A stretch of DNA of 64,000 bases from Faecalibacterium prausnitzii (GTDB lineage Bacteria; Bacillota; Clostridia; Oscillospirales; Ruminococcaceae): NCBI RefSeq assembly GCF_003287495.1, contig NZ_PRLE01000005.1, positions 177,514 to 241,513 of the forward strand, given 5' to 3'. The notes under the pieces were generated by a model that was not told the DNA's origin, did not search any database, and was given only the letters and a program-made list of their open reading frames with translations. Position 1 is the first letter of the stretch. The number at the start of each line of letters is the position of its first letter. The position numbers were made by a program, and so were the translations under genes. Shown here piece after piece: positions 47,162 to 58,841 of the stretch.

Positions 47162-47250
47162 ACTCGCCCTCTCAGGCGCTTCGCGCCAGCTTATCCTCCC
47201 TCTGTCGCGTTGCGACATCTCCCTCCGGCCGGAGGGAGTCTTTCGGAGGG
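47162..47250. repeat. Interspersed palindromic repeat, variant unit
   Basis: CGCCCTCTCAGGCGCTTCGC, then CTCCCTCTGTCGCGTTGCGA and CTCCCTCCGGCCGGAGGGAG, starting 4 bases after ruvB ends. Confidence 0.7.
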
Positions 47251-47305
47251 AGAACCAAGAATAGGACGGAGAGGGAATGTGCTTTAAAATATGGAGGTAC
47301 TGATT

Positions 47306-48661
47306 ATGGGAAAATATTTTGGAACGGATGGCGTCCGCGGTGTGGCGGGCGCGGACCTGACCTGTGAGATGGCCATGAAGATCGGCCGCGGCGCTGCTGC
47401 TGTCCTGACGGGCAGCACCGGCCACCGCCCCCGCATCCTCATCGGCAAGGATACCCGCCAGTCCGGCGATATGCTGGAAGCGGCCCTGACCGCCGGCCTG
47501 TGCAGTGTGGGCGCGGACGTGGAGAGCCTGGGCGTGCTGCCCACCCCCGCTGTGGCCTATCTGGTCAAGAAATACAACGCGGATGCCGGTGTTGTCATCT
47601 CGGCCTCCCACAACCCGATGGAATTCAACGGCATCAAGATTTTTGCCGGCACCGGCTACAAGCTGCCGGATGATGTGGAAAACGAGATCGAGAAGCACAT
47701 TGACAACGACTGTGCCGACATCCCGCTGGCGACCGGAGCCTCCGTGGGCCGGGTGTCTGTCCGGGCGGACGGTCTGCAGGACTATGTGGACCACCTGTAT
47801 GAGTCGGTCAACGGCGATCTGTCCGGCCTGAACGTCTGCATCGACTGCGCCAACGGCGCTTCTGCCGCTGTGGCACAGAAGCTGTTTCCCCGGCTGGGCG
47901 CCAAGTGCACGTTCATTGGCATCACGCCGGACGGTGCCAACATCAACAAGGACGTGGGCAGCACCCATCTGGACAATCTGGAAAAGGCAGTTGTGGAGGG
48001 CGGCTTTGACTGCGGCATTGCCTTTGACGGCGACGCGGACCGCTGCCTGGCCTGCGATGAGCTGGGCCATGAGATCGACGGCGACAAGGTCATTGCCCTG
48101 CTGGCCGTGAGCATGAAAGAAAAGGGCCGTCTGGACGGCGATACCGCTGTGGTGACGGTCATGTCCAATCTGGGCTTCATCAAGTATATGGAGAGCCAGG
48201 GCATCCACACCGAGAAGACCGCCGTGGGCGACCGCTATGTGCTGGAAAACATGCGCGAGAACGGCTACGCCATCGGCGGCGAGCAGAGCGGCCATGTCAT
48301 CCTGCTCCACCACGCCACCACCGGCGACGGTGAGCTGACGGCGGGCAAGCTGCTCAAGCTGCTGGCCGAGAGCGGCAAGAAGATGAGCGAGCTGAACAGC
48401 GTTTACGCCCAGTACCCGCAGGTATTGGTCAACGTGACGGCCAACGCCGCCCAGAAAGCCGCCTATAAAGAGGACGAAGTGCTGGCGGGCTTTATTGAGA
48501 ACGAGCAGCAGAAGCTGATGGGCATGGGCCGCGTGCTGGTCCGTGTGTCCGGCACCGAGCCCAAGATCCGTGTCATGGTCGAGGGCCAGGACCTGGAGGC
48601 CATCCACCGCTGTGCAGACCGGATCGTGGAAAAGATCAACAAACGAATTCTGAAACAGTAA
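47306..48661 (+). CDS. glmM: Phosphoglucosamine mutase GlmM
   Basis: 451 residues; the start at 47306 has GGAGG about 8 bases upstream. It converts glucosamine-6-phosphate to glucosamine-1-phosphate for peptidoglycan precursors. MGKYFGTDGVRGVAG is the family start; the catalytic phosphoserine is in VVISASHNPMEFNGIK; the metal loop is IAFDGDADRCLA; sugar binding GGEQSGHVILL; phosphate binding RVSGTEPKIRVMVEG. The product feeds a GlmU-type acetyltransferase such as the stand-alone one at 20613. Confidence 0.97.
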   Translation: MGKYFGTDGVRGVAGADLTCEMAMKIGRGAAAVLTGSTGHRPRILIGKDTRQSGDMLEAALTAGLCSVGADVESLGVLPTPAVAYLVKKYNADAGVVISASHNPMEFNGIKIFAGTGYKLPDDVENEIEKHIDNDCADIPLATGASVGRVSVRADGLQDYVDHLYESVNGDLSGLNVCIDCANGASAAVAQKLFPRLGAKCTFIGITPDGANINKDVGSTHLDNLEKAVVEGGFDCGIAFDGDADRCLACDELGHEIDGDKVIALLAVSMKEKGRLDGDTAVVTVMSNLGFIKYMESQGIHTEKTAVGDRYVLENMRENGYAIGGEQSGHVILLHHATTGDGELTAGKLLKLLAESGKKMSELNSVYAQYPQVLVNVTANAAQKAAYKEDEVLAGFIENEQQKLMGMGRVLVRVSGTEPKIRVMVEGQDLEAIHRCADRIVEKINKRILKQ

Positions 48662-48674
48662 AAAGGAGAACGCT

Positions 48675-49550
48675 ATGCGCCCTGCAGATACCTGGAAAGA
48701 TTATGAGCTGCTGGATGCTACCGGTGGCAACCGGCTGGAGCGATGGGGGGAGACCATCCTCATCCGGCCGGACCCGCAGGTGGTGTGGAAAACGCCCCGG
48801 CAGAGCCCCCTGTGGGCCAAGGCGGACGCCGTGTACCACCGCTCCAACCAGGGCGGCGGCGAGTGGGAGTACCGCCGCCGGCTGCCCGAAAAATGGAAGA
48901 TCAGCTGCGGCGAGGGAGAGGAGAAACTGACCCTCATCGTGAGCCCCACCGGCTTCAAGCACACCGGCGTCTTCCCGGAGCAGGCCGTCAACTGGGCCTG
49001 GTACGCCCAAAAGATCCGTGCTGCCGGACGCCCGGTAAAAGTGCTGAACCTGTTTGGCTACACCGGTGGTGCCACGCTGGCCTGCGCGGCGGCGGGTGCT
49101 ACCGTCTGCCATGTGGATGCCTCCAAGGGCATCGTGGCCTGGGGCAAGGACAACGCCGCCGCCAGCGGCCTGGCCGACCGGCCCATCCGCTGGCTGGTGG
49201 ACGACTGTGCCAAGTTCGTGGCCCGGGAAAAGCGCCGGGGCAACACCTACGACGGCATCATCATGGACCCGCCCAGCTATGGCCGCGGCCCCGGCGGCGA
49301 GATCTGGAAGCTGGAAGACTGCATCTATGACCTCATCAGCCAGTGCGAGGAAGTGCTGAGCGATAAGCCGCTCTTCTTTGCCGTCAACAGCTACACCACG
49401 GGCCTGTCGCCCGCCGTGATGGAGTACATGCTCAAGACCACGCTGGTGCCCCGTTTTGGCGGGCAGACCAGCTGTGACGAGATCGGCCTGCCCGTCTCGG
49501 CCACCGGCGGCGTGGTGCCCTGCGGCGCAACGGCCATCTGGGAAGAGTGA
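48675..49550 (+). CDS. Class I SAM-dependent methyltransferase (RlmI-like fold)
   Basis: 291 residues starting 13 bases after glmM, with AAAAGGAGAACGCT. The N-terminal beta domain (to about 100) precedes a Rossmann methyltransferase: motif I VLNLFGYTGGATLACAAAGA, CHVDASKGIVAWGKDNA, and catalytic-type IIMDPPSYGRGPGGEIWKLE. The arrangement recalls 23S rRNA m5C methyltransferase RlmI without the PUA domain. It is likely an RNA methyltransferase; the target is not known. Confidence 0.85.
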   Translation: MRPADTWKDYELLDATGGNRLERWGETILIRPDPQVVWKTPRQSPLWAKADAVYHRSNQGGGEWEYRRRLPEKWKISCGEGEEKLTLIVSPTGFKHTGVFPEQAVNWAWYAQKIRAAGRPVKVLNLFGYTGGATLACAAAGATVCHVDASKGIVAWGKDNAAASGLADRPIRWLVDDCAKFVAREKRRGNTYDGIIMDPPSYGRGPGGEIWKLEDCIYDLISQCEEVLSDKPLFFAVNSYTTGLSPAVMEYMLKTTLVPRFGGQTSCDEIGLPVSATGGVVPCGATAIWEE

Positions 49551-49556
49551 ATACTC

Positions 49557-49675
49557 CTTCCGTCATCGCTGCGCGATGCCGCCTCCCTCAGTGAGGGAGG
49601 CTTTCTGACGGCAGAGACCCAAAAGGCTCCCTCTTTGAGGGGGCTGCCGCTGCAGGCGGCTGGGGGAGTTTATAA
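49557..49675. repeat. Interspersed palindromic repeat, variant A-B pair
   Basis: CTTCCGTCATCGCTGCGCGA, CGCCTCCCTCAGTGAGGGAG and then GGCTCCCTCTTTGAGGGGGC to CGGCTGGGGGAG, between the methyltransferase and ecfA1. Confidence 0.72.
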
Positions 49676-49737
49676 AATAATCTAAGAATGGGGTACAGCC
49701 TCTTTGAGAGGGGCGCACCACCAGAAAGAGAACACAA

Positions 49738-50577
49738 ATGAGTGATACGATTTTAACAGCAGAAAATTTAAAGTTCCGCTATGACCCGGAGCAGCCCGTC
49801 TACGCGCTGGACGGGGTCTCGGCCAGCGTCAAGCGGGGCGAGTTCGTCGCCGTGCTGGGTGCCAACGGCTGCGGCAAATCCACCCTGGCCAAACAGTTCA
49901 ACGCCATCCTCCTGCCGGAGGCAGGCACTGTGCTGGTGGAGGGAATGGACACCGCCGACGAGAGCAAAATTTACGACATCCGCCAGACCGTGGGTATGGT
50001 GTTCCAGAACCCGGACAACCAGATCGTTGCCACGGTGGTGGAAGAAGACGTGGCTTTCGCGCTGGAGAACCTGGGCGTTCCGCCCGAGGAGATGCGCCGC
50101 CGGGTGGACGACGCCATGAAGATGGCGGGCATCTACGAGTTCCGGGAGCGGGCACCCCACAACCTTTCCGGCGGCCAGAAGCAGCGCGTTGCCATTGCAG
50201 GCGTCGTGGCCATGCGGCCGGACTGCCTCATTCTGGACGAAGCCACCGCCATGCTGGACCCCCGGGGCCGGGAGCAGGTGATGCAGACCATCCACTACCT
50301 CAACAAGAACATGGGCATCACCGTGGTGTCCATCACCCACTATATGGAAGAAGCTGCCAAAGCCGACCGGGTGTTGGTGATGAGCAAGGGCAAAGTGGTC
50401 CTGGAAGGCACCCCGAAAGAGGTGTTCAGCCAGACCGAGAAAGTCCGCTCCCTCCATCTGGACGTGCCGCAGGCCGCCGAGCTGCGGGATGAGCTGGTCA
50501 AGGCAGGCATCGACCTGCCCGAGGGCATCATTGACACGGGCGAATGCGCACAGGCTCTGTACGAGCTGCTGCAGTGA
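49738..50577 (+). CDS. ecfA1: ECF transporter ATPase EcfA1
   Basis: 279 residues. ABC ATPase of the energy-coupling factor module that powers vitamin uptake. Walker A is GANGCGKSTLAKQ, Q-loop VFQNPDNQI (typical for EcfA), signature LSGGQKQRVAIAG, Walker B LILDEATAMLDPRGR, switch His in VSITHYMEEA. Followed after 13 bases by ecfA2 in an ecfA1-ecfA2-ecfT-truA operon. The S components are outside the window. Confidence 0.96.
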   Translation: MSDTILTAENLKFRYDPEQPVYALDGVSASVKRGEFVAVLGANGCGKSTLAKQFNAILLPEAGTVLVEGMDTADESKIYDIRQTVGMVFQNPDNQIVATVVEEDVAFALENLGVPPEEMRRRVDDAMKMAGIYEFRERAPHNLSGGQKQRVAIAGVVAMRPDCLILDEATAMLDPRGREQVMQTIHYLNKNMGITVVSITHYMEEAAKADRVLVMSKGKVVLEGTPKEVFSQTEKVRSLHLDVPQAAELRDELVKAGIDLPEGIIDTGECAQALYELLQ

Positions 50578-50590
50578 GGAGGGGTGAACG

Positions 50591-51514
50591 ATGGCAGACA
50601 TTATCAAGGTAGAACACCTGAGCTATATCTATAACCCCGGAATGCCCAATGCGGTCACCGCGCTGGACGATGTGAGCTTTACCGTGGAAGAGGGCGATTT
50701 TGTGGGCATCATCGGGGCCACCGGCTCCGGCAAGAGCACCCTCATTACCCACATGAACGGCCTGAACAAGCCCACCAGCGGCAAAATTTATATTGATGGC
50801 CGCGACCTGTGGGCCGAGCCCGAAAAAATAAGAGATTTTCGTTTCCTCACCGGTCTGGTGTTCCAGTACCCGGAGTACCAGCTGTTTGAGGAGACCTGCT
50901 ATAAAGATATCGCCTTTGGCCCCAAGAACATGGGCCTGGACGAGGCCGAGATCGACAAGCGGGTGCACGAAGCAGCCGCCTTTGTCGGCCTGGACGAGGC
51001 CCTTTTGGAACGCAGCCCCTTTGAGCTGTCCGGCGGCCAGAAGCGCCGGGTGGCCGTGGCAGGCGTCATGGCCATGAAGCCCCGCATCCTCGTGCTGGAT
51101 GAGCCCGCCGCGGGCCTGGACCCCGAGGGCCGGGATGAGATCCTGAGCGAGGTGAAAGAGTACCACAAAAAGACGGGCACCACTGTCCTGCTGGTCTCCC
51201 ACAGCATGGAGGACATTGCCAAGTACGCCAACCGGGTGCTGGTGATGTCCAACAAGAAGATCGCCATGTACGATACGGTGGAGAACGTGTTTGCCCGGGC
51301 TCCGGAGCTGCTGGAGCTGGGTCTGAGCGTGCCCCAGGTGACAAAAATTTTCCTCAAGCTGCGGGAGATGGGGGTGGACGTCCCGGCGGACGTGTACACC
51401 ATCCCCTATGCGGTCAAGACCATTCTGGCCGCCAAGGCACGGCGGGACGCCGGGGAGTCTCTTGTATTGCCCCGGGATGCTGCGAACGGGAAAGGGGGCG
51501 TGTCCGGATGCTGA
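50591..51514 (+). CDS. ecfA2: ECF transporter ATPase EcfA2
   Basis: 307 residues with GAGGAGGGGTGAACG upstream. Walker A GATGSGKSTLITH, Q-loop VFQYPEYQLFEET, signature LSGGQKRRVAVAG, Walker B ILVLDEPAAGLDPEGR, switch VSHSMEDIAKY. The C-terminal tail (about 265-307) is longer than in EcfA1 and ends inside the start of ecfT (7-base overlap), so the two are coupled. Confidence 0.96.
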   Translation: MADIIKVEHLSYIYNPGMPNAVTALDDVSFTVEEGDFVGIIGATGSGKSTLITHMNGLNKPTSGKIYIDGRDLWAEPEKIRDFRFLTGLVFQYPEYQLFEETCYKDIAFGPKNMGLDEAEIDKRVHEAAAFVGLDEALLERSPFELSGGQKRRVAVAGVMAMKPRILVLDEPAAGLDPEGRDEILSEVKEYHKKTGTTVLLVSHSMEDIAKYANRVLVMSNKKIAMYDTVENVFARAPELLELGLSVPQVTKIFLKLREMGVDVPADVYTIPYAVKTILAAKARRDAGESLVLPRDAANGKGGVSGC

Positions 51515-52323
51515 GAGATATCACCATTGGCCAGCACTTCCCGGGCAACAGCCTTGTGCACAAATTTGACCCCCGGCTCAAGCTGGTGCTCACCATTGCT
51601 TATATCATCCTGCTGTTCGCGGCTTCCAACCCGCTGGGACTGGCATTGTCCATCCTGTTCCTGGTGGGGATGTACGCTGTGGCAAAGATCCCGTTCAAGC
51701 TCATCCTCAAGAGCCTGAAACCAATTTTACCCATTGTCATCTTTACGGCAGTGCTCAACCTCTTCTTCGTCTCGGGTGAGGGGGAGCCGCTGGTGCACAT
51801 TGGATTCCTGACCGTTTACGCCGAGGGCGTCAAGTACGCCATCCTGATGGCGGTGCGCGTCATGGCCCTGATCGCGGGCACCAGCCTGCTGACTTACACC
51901 ACCAGCCCCATCGTGCTGACGGATGCCATTGAGCAGCTGCTCAAGCCGCTGGGCAAGATCCACTTCCCGGTGCACGAGCTGGCCATGATGATGAGCATTG
52001 CGCTCCGCTTCATCCCCACCCTCATCGAGGAGACGGACAAGATCATGAACGCCCAGAAAGCCCGCGGTGCCCAGCTGGACACCGGCAAGATGACCGAGCG
52101 CATCAAAGCGCTGGTGCCCGTCCTCATCCCGCTGTTCATCTCGGCGTTCCGCCGGGCGGACGAGCTGGCGATGGCCATGGAGTGCCGCTGCTACCGCGGC
52201 GGTGACGGCCGCACCCGCCTGAAAGTGCTCCGCTGCACCAGACAGGATTACATTGATCTGGCGGTCTGCATCGTCTGCTTTGTGATCATCCTGTCTTCCC
52301 GGCTGGTGTTCCCGAATTTCTGA
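51508..52323 (+). CDS. ecfT: ECF transporter transmembrane protein EcfT
   Basis: 271 residues; the start overlaps ecfA2. About five to six membrane helices (33-145 and at the end), with GNSLVHKFDPRLKLVLTIAY at the start. The coupling helices carry the two Ala-Arg-Gly-type motifs that grip the ATPases: MNAQKARGAQLDTG and MECRCYRGGDGRTR. Joins the ATPases to interchangeable substrate-binding S components. truA follows after 7 bases. Confidence 0.95.
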   Translation: MLRDITIGQHFPGNSLVHKFDPRLKLVLTIAYIILLFAASNPLGLALSILFLVGMYAVAKIPFKLILKSLKPILPIVIFTAVLNLFFVSGEGEPLVHIGFLTVYAEGVKYAILMAVRVMALIAGTSLLTYTTSPIVLTDAIEQLLKPLGKIHFPVHELAMMMSIALRFIPTLIEETDKIMNAQKARGAQLDTGKMTERIKALVPVLIPLFISAFRRADELAMAMECRCYRGGDGRTRLKVLRCTRQDYIDLAVCIVCFVIILSSRLVFPNF

Positions 52324-52330
52324 TGATACT

Positions 52331-53074
52331 ATGAACTATTTGCTTACATTATCTTACGATGGCACCAACTACTGCGGGTTTCAGGTGCAGCCCAACGGGC
52401 GGAGCGTGGCCCAGACCTTTCAGGATGGGCTGGAGGCCGTGCTGGGCTGCCGCCCGGATATCAAGGGGTGCAGCCGCACCGACGCGGGCGTCCACGCGCT
52501 GGGCTTTATGCTCAATTTCCACGCCGACACCCGCATCCCGGTGGAAAAGCTGCCGCTGGCCCTCAACCAGCACCTGCCGCCGGATATCCGGGTGCTGGCG
52601 GCGCGGGTGGTGCCGGAGGATTTCCATGCCCGGTACGCGGCCCACACCAAAACGTATCTCTACCGCATCCACAACAGCCCCATCGACTCGCCGTTTGACG
52701 AGAAGTATTATACCCGGGTGCCCCGGCGGCTGGACACGGCCAAAATGAACACGGCAGCCCGGCGGTTTGTGGGCAAACACGATTTCCTGGCCCTGTGCGC
52801 GGCGGGGTCTTCCGCTGCCGCCCACGGTGACACGGTGCGGACCATCACGGCCTGCGGAGTGGAGCGCAAAGGGGACGAAGTAGAGATCACCGTCACCGCG
52901 GATGGATACCTCTACAACATGGTGCGCATCCTGGCCGGGACCCTCTGCGAAGTAGGGGCCGGGCGGATGCAGCCCGAGGCCATCCCGGACATCCTTGCCA
53001 GCCGTGACCGGCACAAGGCGGGCCCCACCCTGCCCGCCAAGGGACTGTTTTTGAAGAGTGTGGAGTATGATTGA
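52331..53074 (+). CDS. truA: tRNA pseudouridine synthase A
   Basis: 247 residues. Modifies U38-40 in tRNA anticodon stems. LLTLSYDGTNYCGFQVQPNGRSV at the start; catalytic Asp in CSRTDAGVHALG; later VGKHDFLALCAAGSS and YNMVRILAGTLCEVGAG are family motifs. Placement after ecfT is common in Firmicutes. The stop is 8 bases before a repeat unit. Confidence 0.96.
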   Translation: MNYLLTLSYDGTNYCGFQVQPNGRSVAQTFQDGLEAVLGCRPDIKGCSRTDAGVHALGFMLNFHADTRIPVEKLPLALNQHLPPDIRVLAARVVPEDFHARYAAHTKTYLYRIHNSPIDSPFDEKYYTRVPRRLDTAKMNTAARRFVGKHDFLALCAAGSSAAAHGDTVRTITACGVERKGDEVEITVTADGYLYNMVRILAGTLCEVGAGRMQPEAIPDILASRDRHKAGPTLPAKGLFLKSVEYD

Positions 53075-53081
53075 GAGGTGG

Positions 53082-53222
53082 CTGGCCCTCTCAGCCTCAC
53101 GCTGTTCGGCAGCTCCACCAAAGGGGGAGCCCTTGGCAAAGAGATGAAGTTTGCGTGGATTGCCAAGGCCTCTTACTTTGGGAGAGGTGGCATTGCGATC
53201 GCAATGACGGAGAGGGCAAGCC
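53082..53222. repeat. Interspersed palindromic repeat, B half then A half
   Basis: GGCCCTCTCAGCCTCACGCT to GCCCTTGGCAAAGAG, then GCCAAGGCCTCTTACTTTGG to GACGGAGAGGGCAAGCC, filling the gap after truA. Confidence 0.83.
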
Positions 53223-53246
53223 ATTTAGGACAAGGAGAACAACCAA

Positions 53247-54467
53247 ATGAGAAAGAACCATCGCGGCCAACGCCCCGAGAGTGACGAGCCGCTTTCGGCC
53301 GGGCGGGTCGAATATCTGGAGCAGGCCCGCGCCCGGGTGCGGGCACGGCGGCTGCGGCGCACGGCGCTCATCGTGGCGGTGCTGACGGCTGTGGTGCTGT
53401 TTACCACCGGGCTGGTGGGCAGCTCGGTGGCGCTGGTCAAGGACTGCGTGGACACCACCCGCATTGCCCTGATGCCGGGCCCCGGCTGGCCCCAGCAGAC
53501 CGGCGTGATGGAGCCCACCCAGGTGCTGCCCATGACGGGCGGCTTTGTGGAGCTGGGCGGCGACAGCTGCGTGGTGTACTCCCGCACGGGCACCCGGCTC
53601 AACAGCATCCAGAGCGGCTATGGCCGTCCGGCGCTGGCGGCGGGCAAGACCCGTTTTGTGCTCTACAACCGCTCCGGCAACGAGCTGCGGGTGGAGAGCC
53701 GCACCCAGAACCTCTACACCAAAAAACTGGAAAACAAGATCTTCCTCTGCGCCATGTCCGATAACGGCACGCTGGCCGTTGTCACAGACGATGTGAGCAG
53801 CATGGCGGAGCTGCTGGTGTATTCTCCCACCATGGAGCAGCAGCTCCGCTGGAACATGACCTCCAACGACGGCACCCCGCTGCGGATGGCGTTCTCGCCG
53901 GACAGCCGCCGGCTGGCGGCTGCTGCCGTCACGGCCGGCGGCGGGCAGATGCAGACAAACCTTTATGTTGTCACCCTGGCCCAGGGCGACCCGGTCAATG
54001 TGGGGAGCCAGAGCGGTGTTCCCCAGTGGGTGGGCTGGCTTTCCGGTACCACCCTGCTGGCCGTGTACGACAGCCGGGCCATCCTGTACAACGCGGCAGG
54101 CGGAGAGCGTGCCCGCTATGAGTTTGGCGGCGGCACCCTGCGGGATGTCTCGGTGGACAGCGCGGGCAATGTGGCGCTGCTGCTGGCCTCCGGGCAGGTC
54201 TGCCAGCTGGTGACGCTGGATAAGGAGCTCAATGTTCAGTACAGCGGCAATGTGACCACCTCCAACAAGGTGGTGCGGCGGGGCGAGCTTGTCTATCTGC
54301 TCACCGACAGCACCGTGGAGAGCCTGACTTCTGCGGGGGAGTACCAGTGGAGCCAGAGCCTGACGGCCCGGCCGCAGGCGCTGCTGGCGGATGCCAAGCA
54401 GACACTGGTCTTTTGCGGCAACACGGTGCAGCAGGGTACGGCACCGGAAACCTCTCAGGCAAGTTGA
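53247..54467 (+). CDS. DUF5711-like membrane-anchored beta-propeller protein
   Basis: 406 residues; GACAAGGAGAACAACCAA before the ATG. The N-terminus is basic (about 1-37), then a single membrane helix (38-60), and the rest is a run of beta strands in a propeller-like pattern (VYSRTGTRLNSIQSG; LRMAFSPDSRRLAAAAVTAG; LRDVSVDSAGNVALLLASG; YLLTDSTVESLTSAGEYQW) expected outside the cell. It resembles the DUF5711 family of Clostridia, of unknown function. The following CvpA-family gene and ClpE gene may form one transcription unit with it. Confidence 0.75.
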   Translation: MRKNHRGQRPESDEPLSAGRVEYLEQARARVRARRLRRTALIVAVLTAVVLFTTGLVGSSVALVKDCVDTTRIALMPGPGWPQQTGVMEPTQVLPMTGGFVELGGDSCVVYSRTGTRLNSIQSGYGRPALAAGKTRFVLYNRSGNELRVESRTQNLYTKKLENKIFLCAMSDNGTLAVVTDDVSSMAELLVYSPTMEQQLRWNMTSNDGTPLRMAFSPDSRRLAAAAVTAGGGQMQTNLYVVTLAQGDPVNVGSQSGVPQWVGWLSGTTLLAVYDSRAILYNAAGGERARYEFGGGTLRDVSVDSAGNVALLLASGQVCQLVTLDKELNVQYSGNVTTSNKVVRRGELVYLLTDSTVESLTSAGEYQWSQSLTARPQALLADAKQTLVFCGNTVQQGTAPETSQAS

Positions 54468-54532
54468 GGAAAAGGAGAGAATCATTCCTGAAATTAGCAC
54501 TCTGCGGCAGAAAGTAACAGGGAAAATACTCT

Positions 54533-55228
54533 ATGTTCAAGAATCCGTCATTTCTTTTTGATATCATATGCACGGTGGTTTGGCTGCTGCTGGCCGTCCG
54601 CTACGCCCGCAAAGGCTTTCTGGCCTCGGTGGTGCAGCTGGCGGGGAGCCTGTTCAGCCTGACCGGAGCCCGGGCCTTTTCCGGCTGGGCAGCCGGGCAG
54701 GTGTTCCAGAACTTCTTTGCAGGCAGCTTCCGCGACCAGATCGCCGCCAGCATCACGGCCGGGGGCGTGGTAGACCTTTCCGGCATTGCCCAGCGGTATG
54801 CGGGCTTTCTGCCGGAAAGCTTCCGGGCTTCCATCGTGGAGGCCTGCGAGCGTTCCATTTCCGCCGTGCTCAGCGACAACGCCGTGGTGCTGGCCGATGT
54901 CATTGTCCAAAAGGTGCTGGCTCCGCTGCTGACGCCGGTGATCTCGCTGGTGCTGTTCTTTGTGGCATTCGCCCTGCTGCGGATGCTGGTCAGCCTGCTG
55001 GTCACGGTGCTGGGGCTGGTGAACAAGCTGCCGGTGGTGGGCACGGTCAACCGCTGGCTGGGCTGGACGGCGGGCGGCATTGCCAGCCTGCTGGACATTT
55101 ATCTGGTGCTGTGTGTGCTCTGGGCACTCATTGTCATCACGGGCGGCAACCTGACGATGCTCAACGATACCGTTATGAGCAGCAGCCTTTACTATAAAGT
55201 TTTCAATGTGTTCAACCCGTTCCTGTAA
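54533..55228 (+). CDS. CvpA-family membrane protein
   Basis: 231 residues with about four membrane helices. The pattern LDIICTVVWLLLAVRYARKGFLASVVQLAG, then ISLVLFFVAFALLRMLVSLLVTVL and KLPVVGTVNRWLGWTAGGIASLLDIYLV is that of the CvpA family (colicin V production), whose Firmicute members are of uncertain role, some linked to cell envelope. The RBS is weak (GGGAAAATACTCT). It lies 24 bases before clpE. Confidence 0.85.
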   Translation: MFKNPSFLFDIICTVVWLLLAVRYARKGFLASVVQLAGSLFSLTGARAFSGWAAGQVFQNFFAGSFRDQIAASITAGGVVDLSGIAQRYAGFLPESFRASIVEACERSISAVLSDNAVVLADVIVQKVLAPLLTPVISLVLFFVAFALLRMLVSLLVTVLGLVNKLPVVGTVNRWLGWTAGGIASLLDIYLVLCVLWALIVITGGNLTMLNDTVMSSSLYYKVFNVFNPFL

Positions 55229-55252
55229 GGGTTGGATTGGATAGGAGGAACA

Positions 55253-57553
<2,301 letters not shown>

Positions 57554-57563
57554 ATGCAAAAAG

Positions 57564-57607
57564 AAAAGAGACGGTTTTCTTCCAGTGGGAAGAGGACCGT
57601 CTCTTTT
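57564..57607. terminator. Bidirectional terminator between clpE and glycosyltransferase
   Basis: AAAAGAGACGGT pairs with ACCGTCTCTTTT; an inner TCTTCC/GGAAGA pair extends the stem. Confidence 0.92.
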
Positions 57608-57619
57608 GTCCTGTGAAGT

Positions 57620-58645
57620 TTAGTTGAATTTAAAGATCTTCCGGGCGATGCGGTAGCCGCCGACAATGACGGTATCGCTCTTGGGGAAGTGCAGGTTGGT
57701 GATGCCGCCCAGGCTCAGGCGGACAGCGCGGTACACGCTGGGGCTGGTGTGCTCCTTGAGGTACTGCCAGAGCTGGGTCTTTTTCTCCTTGGCCTCGGCA
57801 CTGCCGTCCAGCAGCAGGAAGATGTCGCTAATGGCCATCATGATGGAGAGGTAGTGGAGCATGTAGGCCCGCAGACGCTTCTGGTTTTTCAGGGCGTCCA
57901 GGTCCTGGCAGTCGATCATGTGCTTGGTGACCCGCAGCTGCTGATCTACCCGCTTGACCATAACGCTCTCGTTGACACTCTGGTCGGCCCGGCCGATGAA
58001 GTAGCGGTAGAGGTCAAGGTCCATATAGTACATGCTCTTGACATAGGGCAGAGGCTGGTAGACAAAGATGTTGTCCACATAGAACGTGTGCTTGGGCAGC
58101 ACCATGCCGCACTGACGCAGCACCTCGGTGCGGTACATGACCGAGTGCATCAGCAGGTTCTGGTCCGGGCGGAAATGGCCCACATGCACCCAGTCGAACA
58201 GGCGGTCTTTCGGGAAGACGTTGGTGTACCGGACGGTATGGCTGGTGCCATCCTCCACATGCTCATACACATAGTTGCAGATCATCAGGTCCGGGGCGGT
58301 GCCGCGGGCCACGAGGGTCTGCAGGCGGTGCAGGACCTTTTTCAGGGCGTCGGTGTCCAGCCAGTCGTCGCTGTCCACGACCTTATAGTACAGGCCGGTG
58401 GCATTGCGGATGCCCTGGTTGACGCCCTCGCCGTGGCCGCCGTTCTCCTGATGGACGGCCTTGACGATGGTGGGATATTTGGCGGCGTACTCGTCGCAGA
58501 TGGCGGGGGTGTCGTCCTTGGTGGAACCATCGTCCACCAGGATGATCTCGGCCTGCTCTCCGGCGGAGAGCAGCGTCTCGATGCAGTGGCGCATATAGGC
58601 CGCCGAGTTGTAGCACGGGACGGCAAAGCTGATGAGTTTTTGCAT
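57620..58645 (-). CDS. Glycosyltransferase family 2
   Basis: 341 residues; AAAAGGAGTACACT before the ATG. GT-A fold: ISFAVPCYNSAAYMRHCIETLL at the start, IILVDDGSTKDDT, and DXD-like VDSDDWLDTDAL. No membrane helix is obvious, so it is a cytoplasmic or peripheral enzyme. The second half (160-341) is typical of capsular or teichoic-acid GT2 proteins. Acceptor and donor sugar unknown. Divergent from recQ. Confidence 0.88.
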   Translation of the reverse strand: MQKLISFAVPCYNSAAYMRHCIETLLSAGEQAEIILVDDGSTKDDTPAICDEYAAKYPTIVKAVHQENGGHGEGVNQGIRNATGLYYKVVDSDDWLDTDALKKVLHRLQTLVARGTAPDLMICNYVYEHVEDGTSHTVRYTNVFPKDRLFDWVHVGHFRPDQNLLMHSVMYRTEVLRQCGMVLPKHTFYVDNIFVYQPLPYVKSMYYMDLDLYRYFIGRADQSVNESVMVKRVDQQLRVTKHMIDCQDLDALKNQKRLRAYMLHYLSIMMAISDIFLLLDGSAEAKEKKTQLWQYLKEHTSPSVYRAVRLSLGGITNLHFPKSDTVIVGGYRIARKIFKFN

Positions 58646-58722
58646 AGTGTACTCCTTTTAATCACGGAAGCCGGAGCACGCGGGCTGCGGCTAAGAATCT
58701 TTAGATGGAGATATGTATTCTT

Positions 58723-58731
58723 ATTATAGCA
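58723..58731 (-). promoter_or_regulatory. Extended -10 promoter of the glycosyltransferase gene
   Basis: On the minus strand TGCTATAAT, about 80 bases before the ATG; no strong -35 at 16-18 bp. Confidence 0.55.
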
Positions 58732-58799
58732 TTTTGGCGCACGAAAAGCTATCAAAACCACAAAATCCCACCGAAAATTCGCAACTCAGGGTGGTTTTG

Positions 58800-58808
58800 T
58801 GGTATACT
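58800..58808 (+). promoter_or_regulatory. Extended -10 promoter of recQ
   Basis: TGGTATACT, 34 bases before recQ; the -35 is weak. Confidence 0.55.
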
Positions 58809-58841
58809 GGAACGCAGTGTTTAAACAAAGGAGACAGTTTG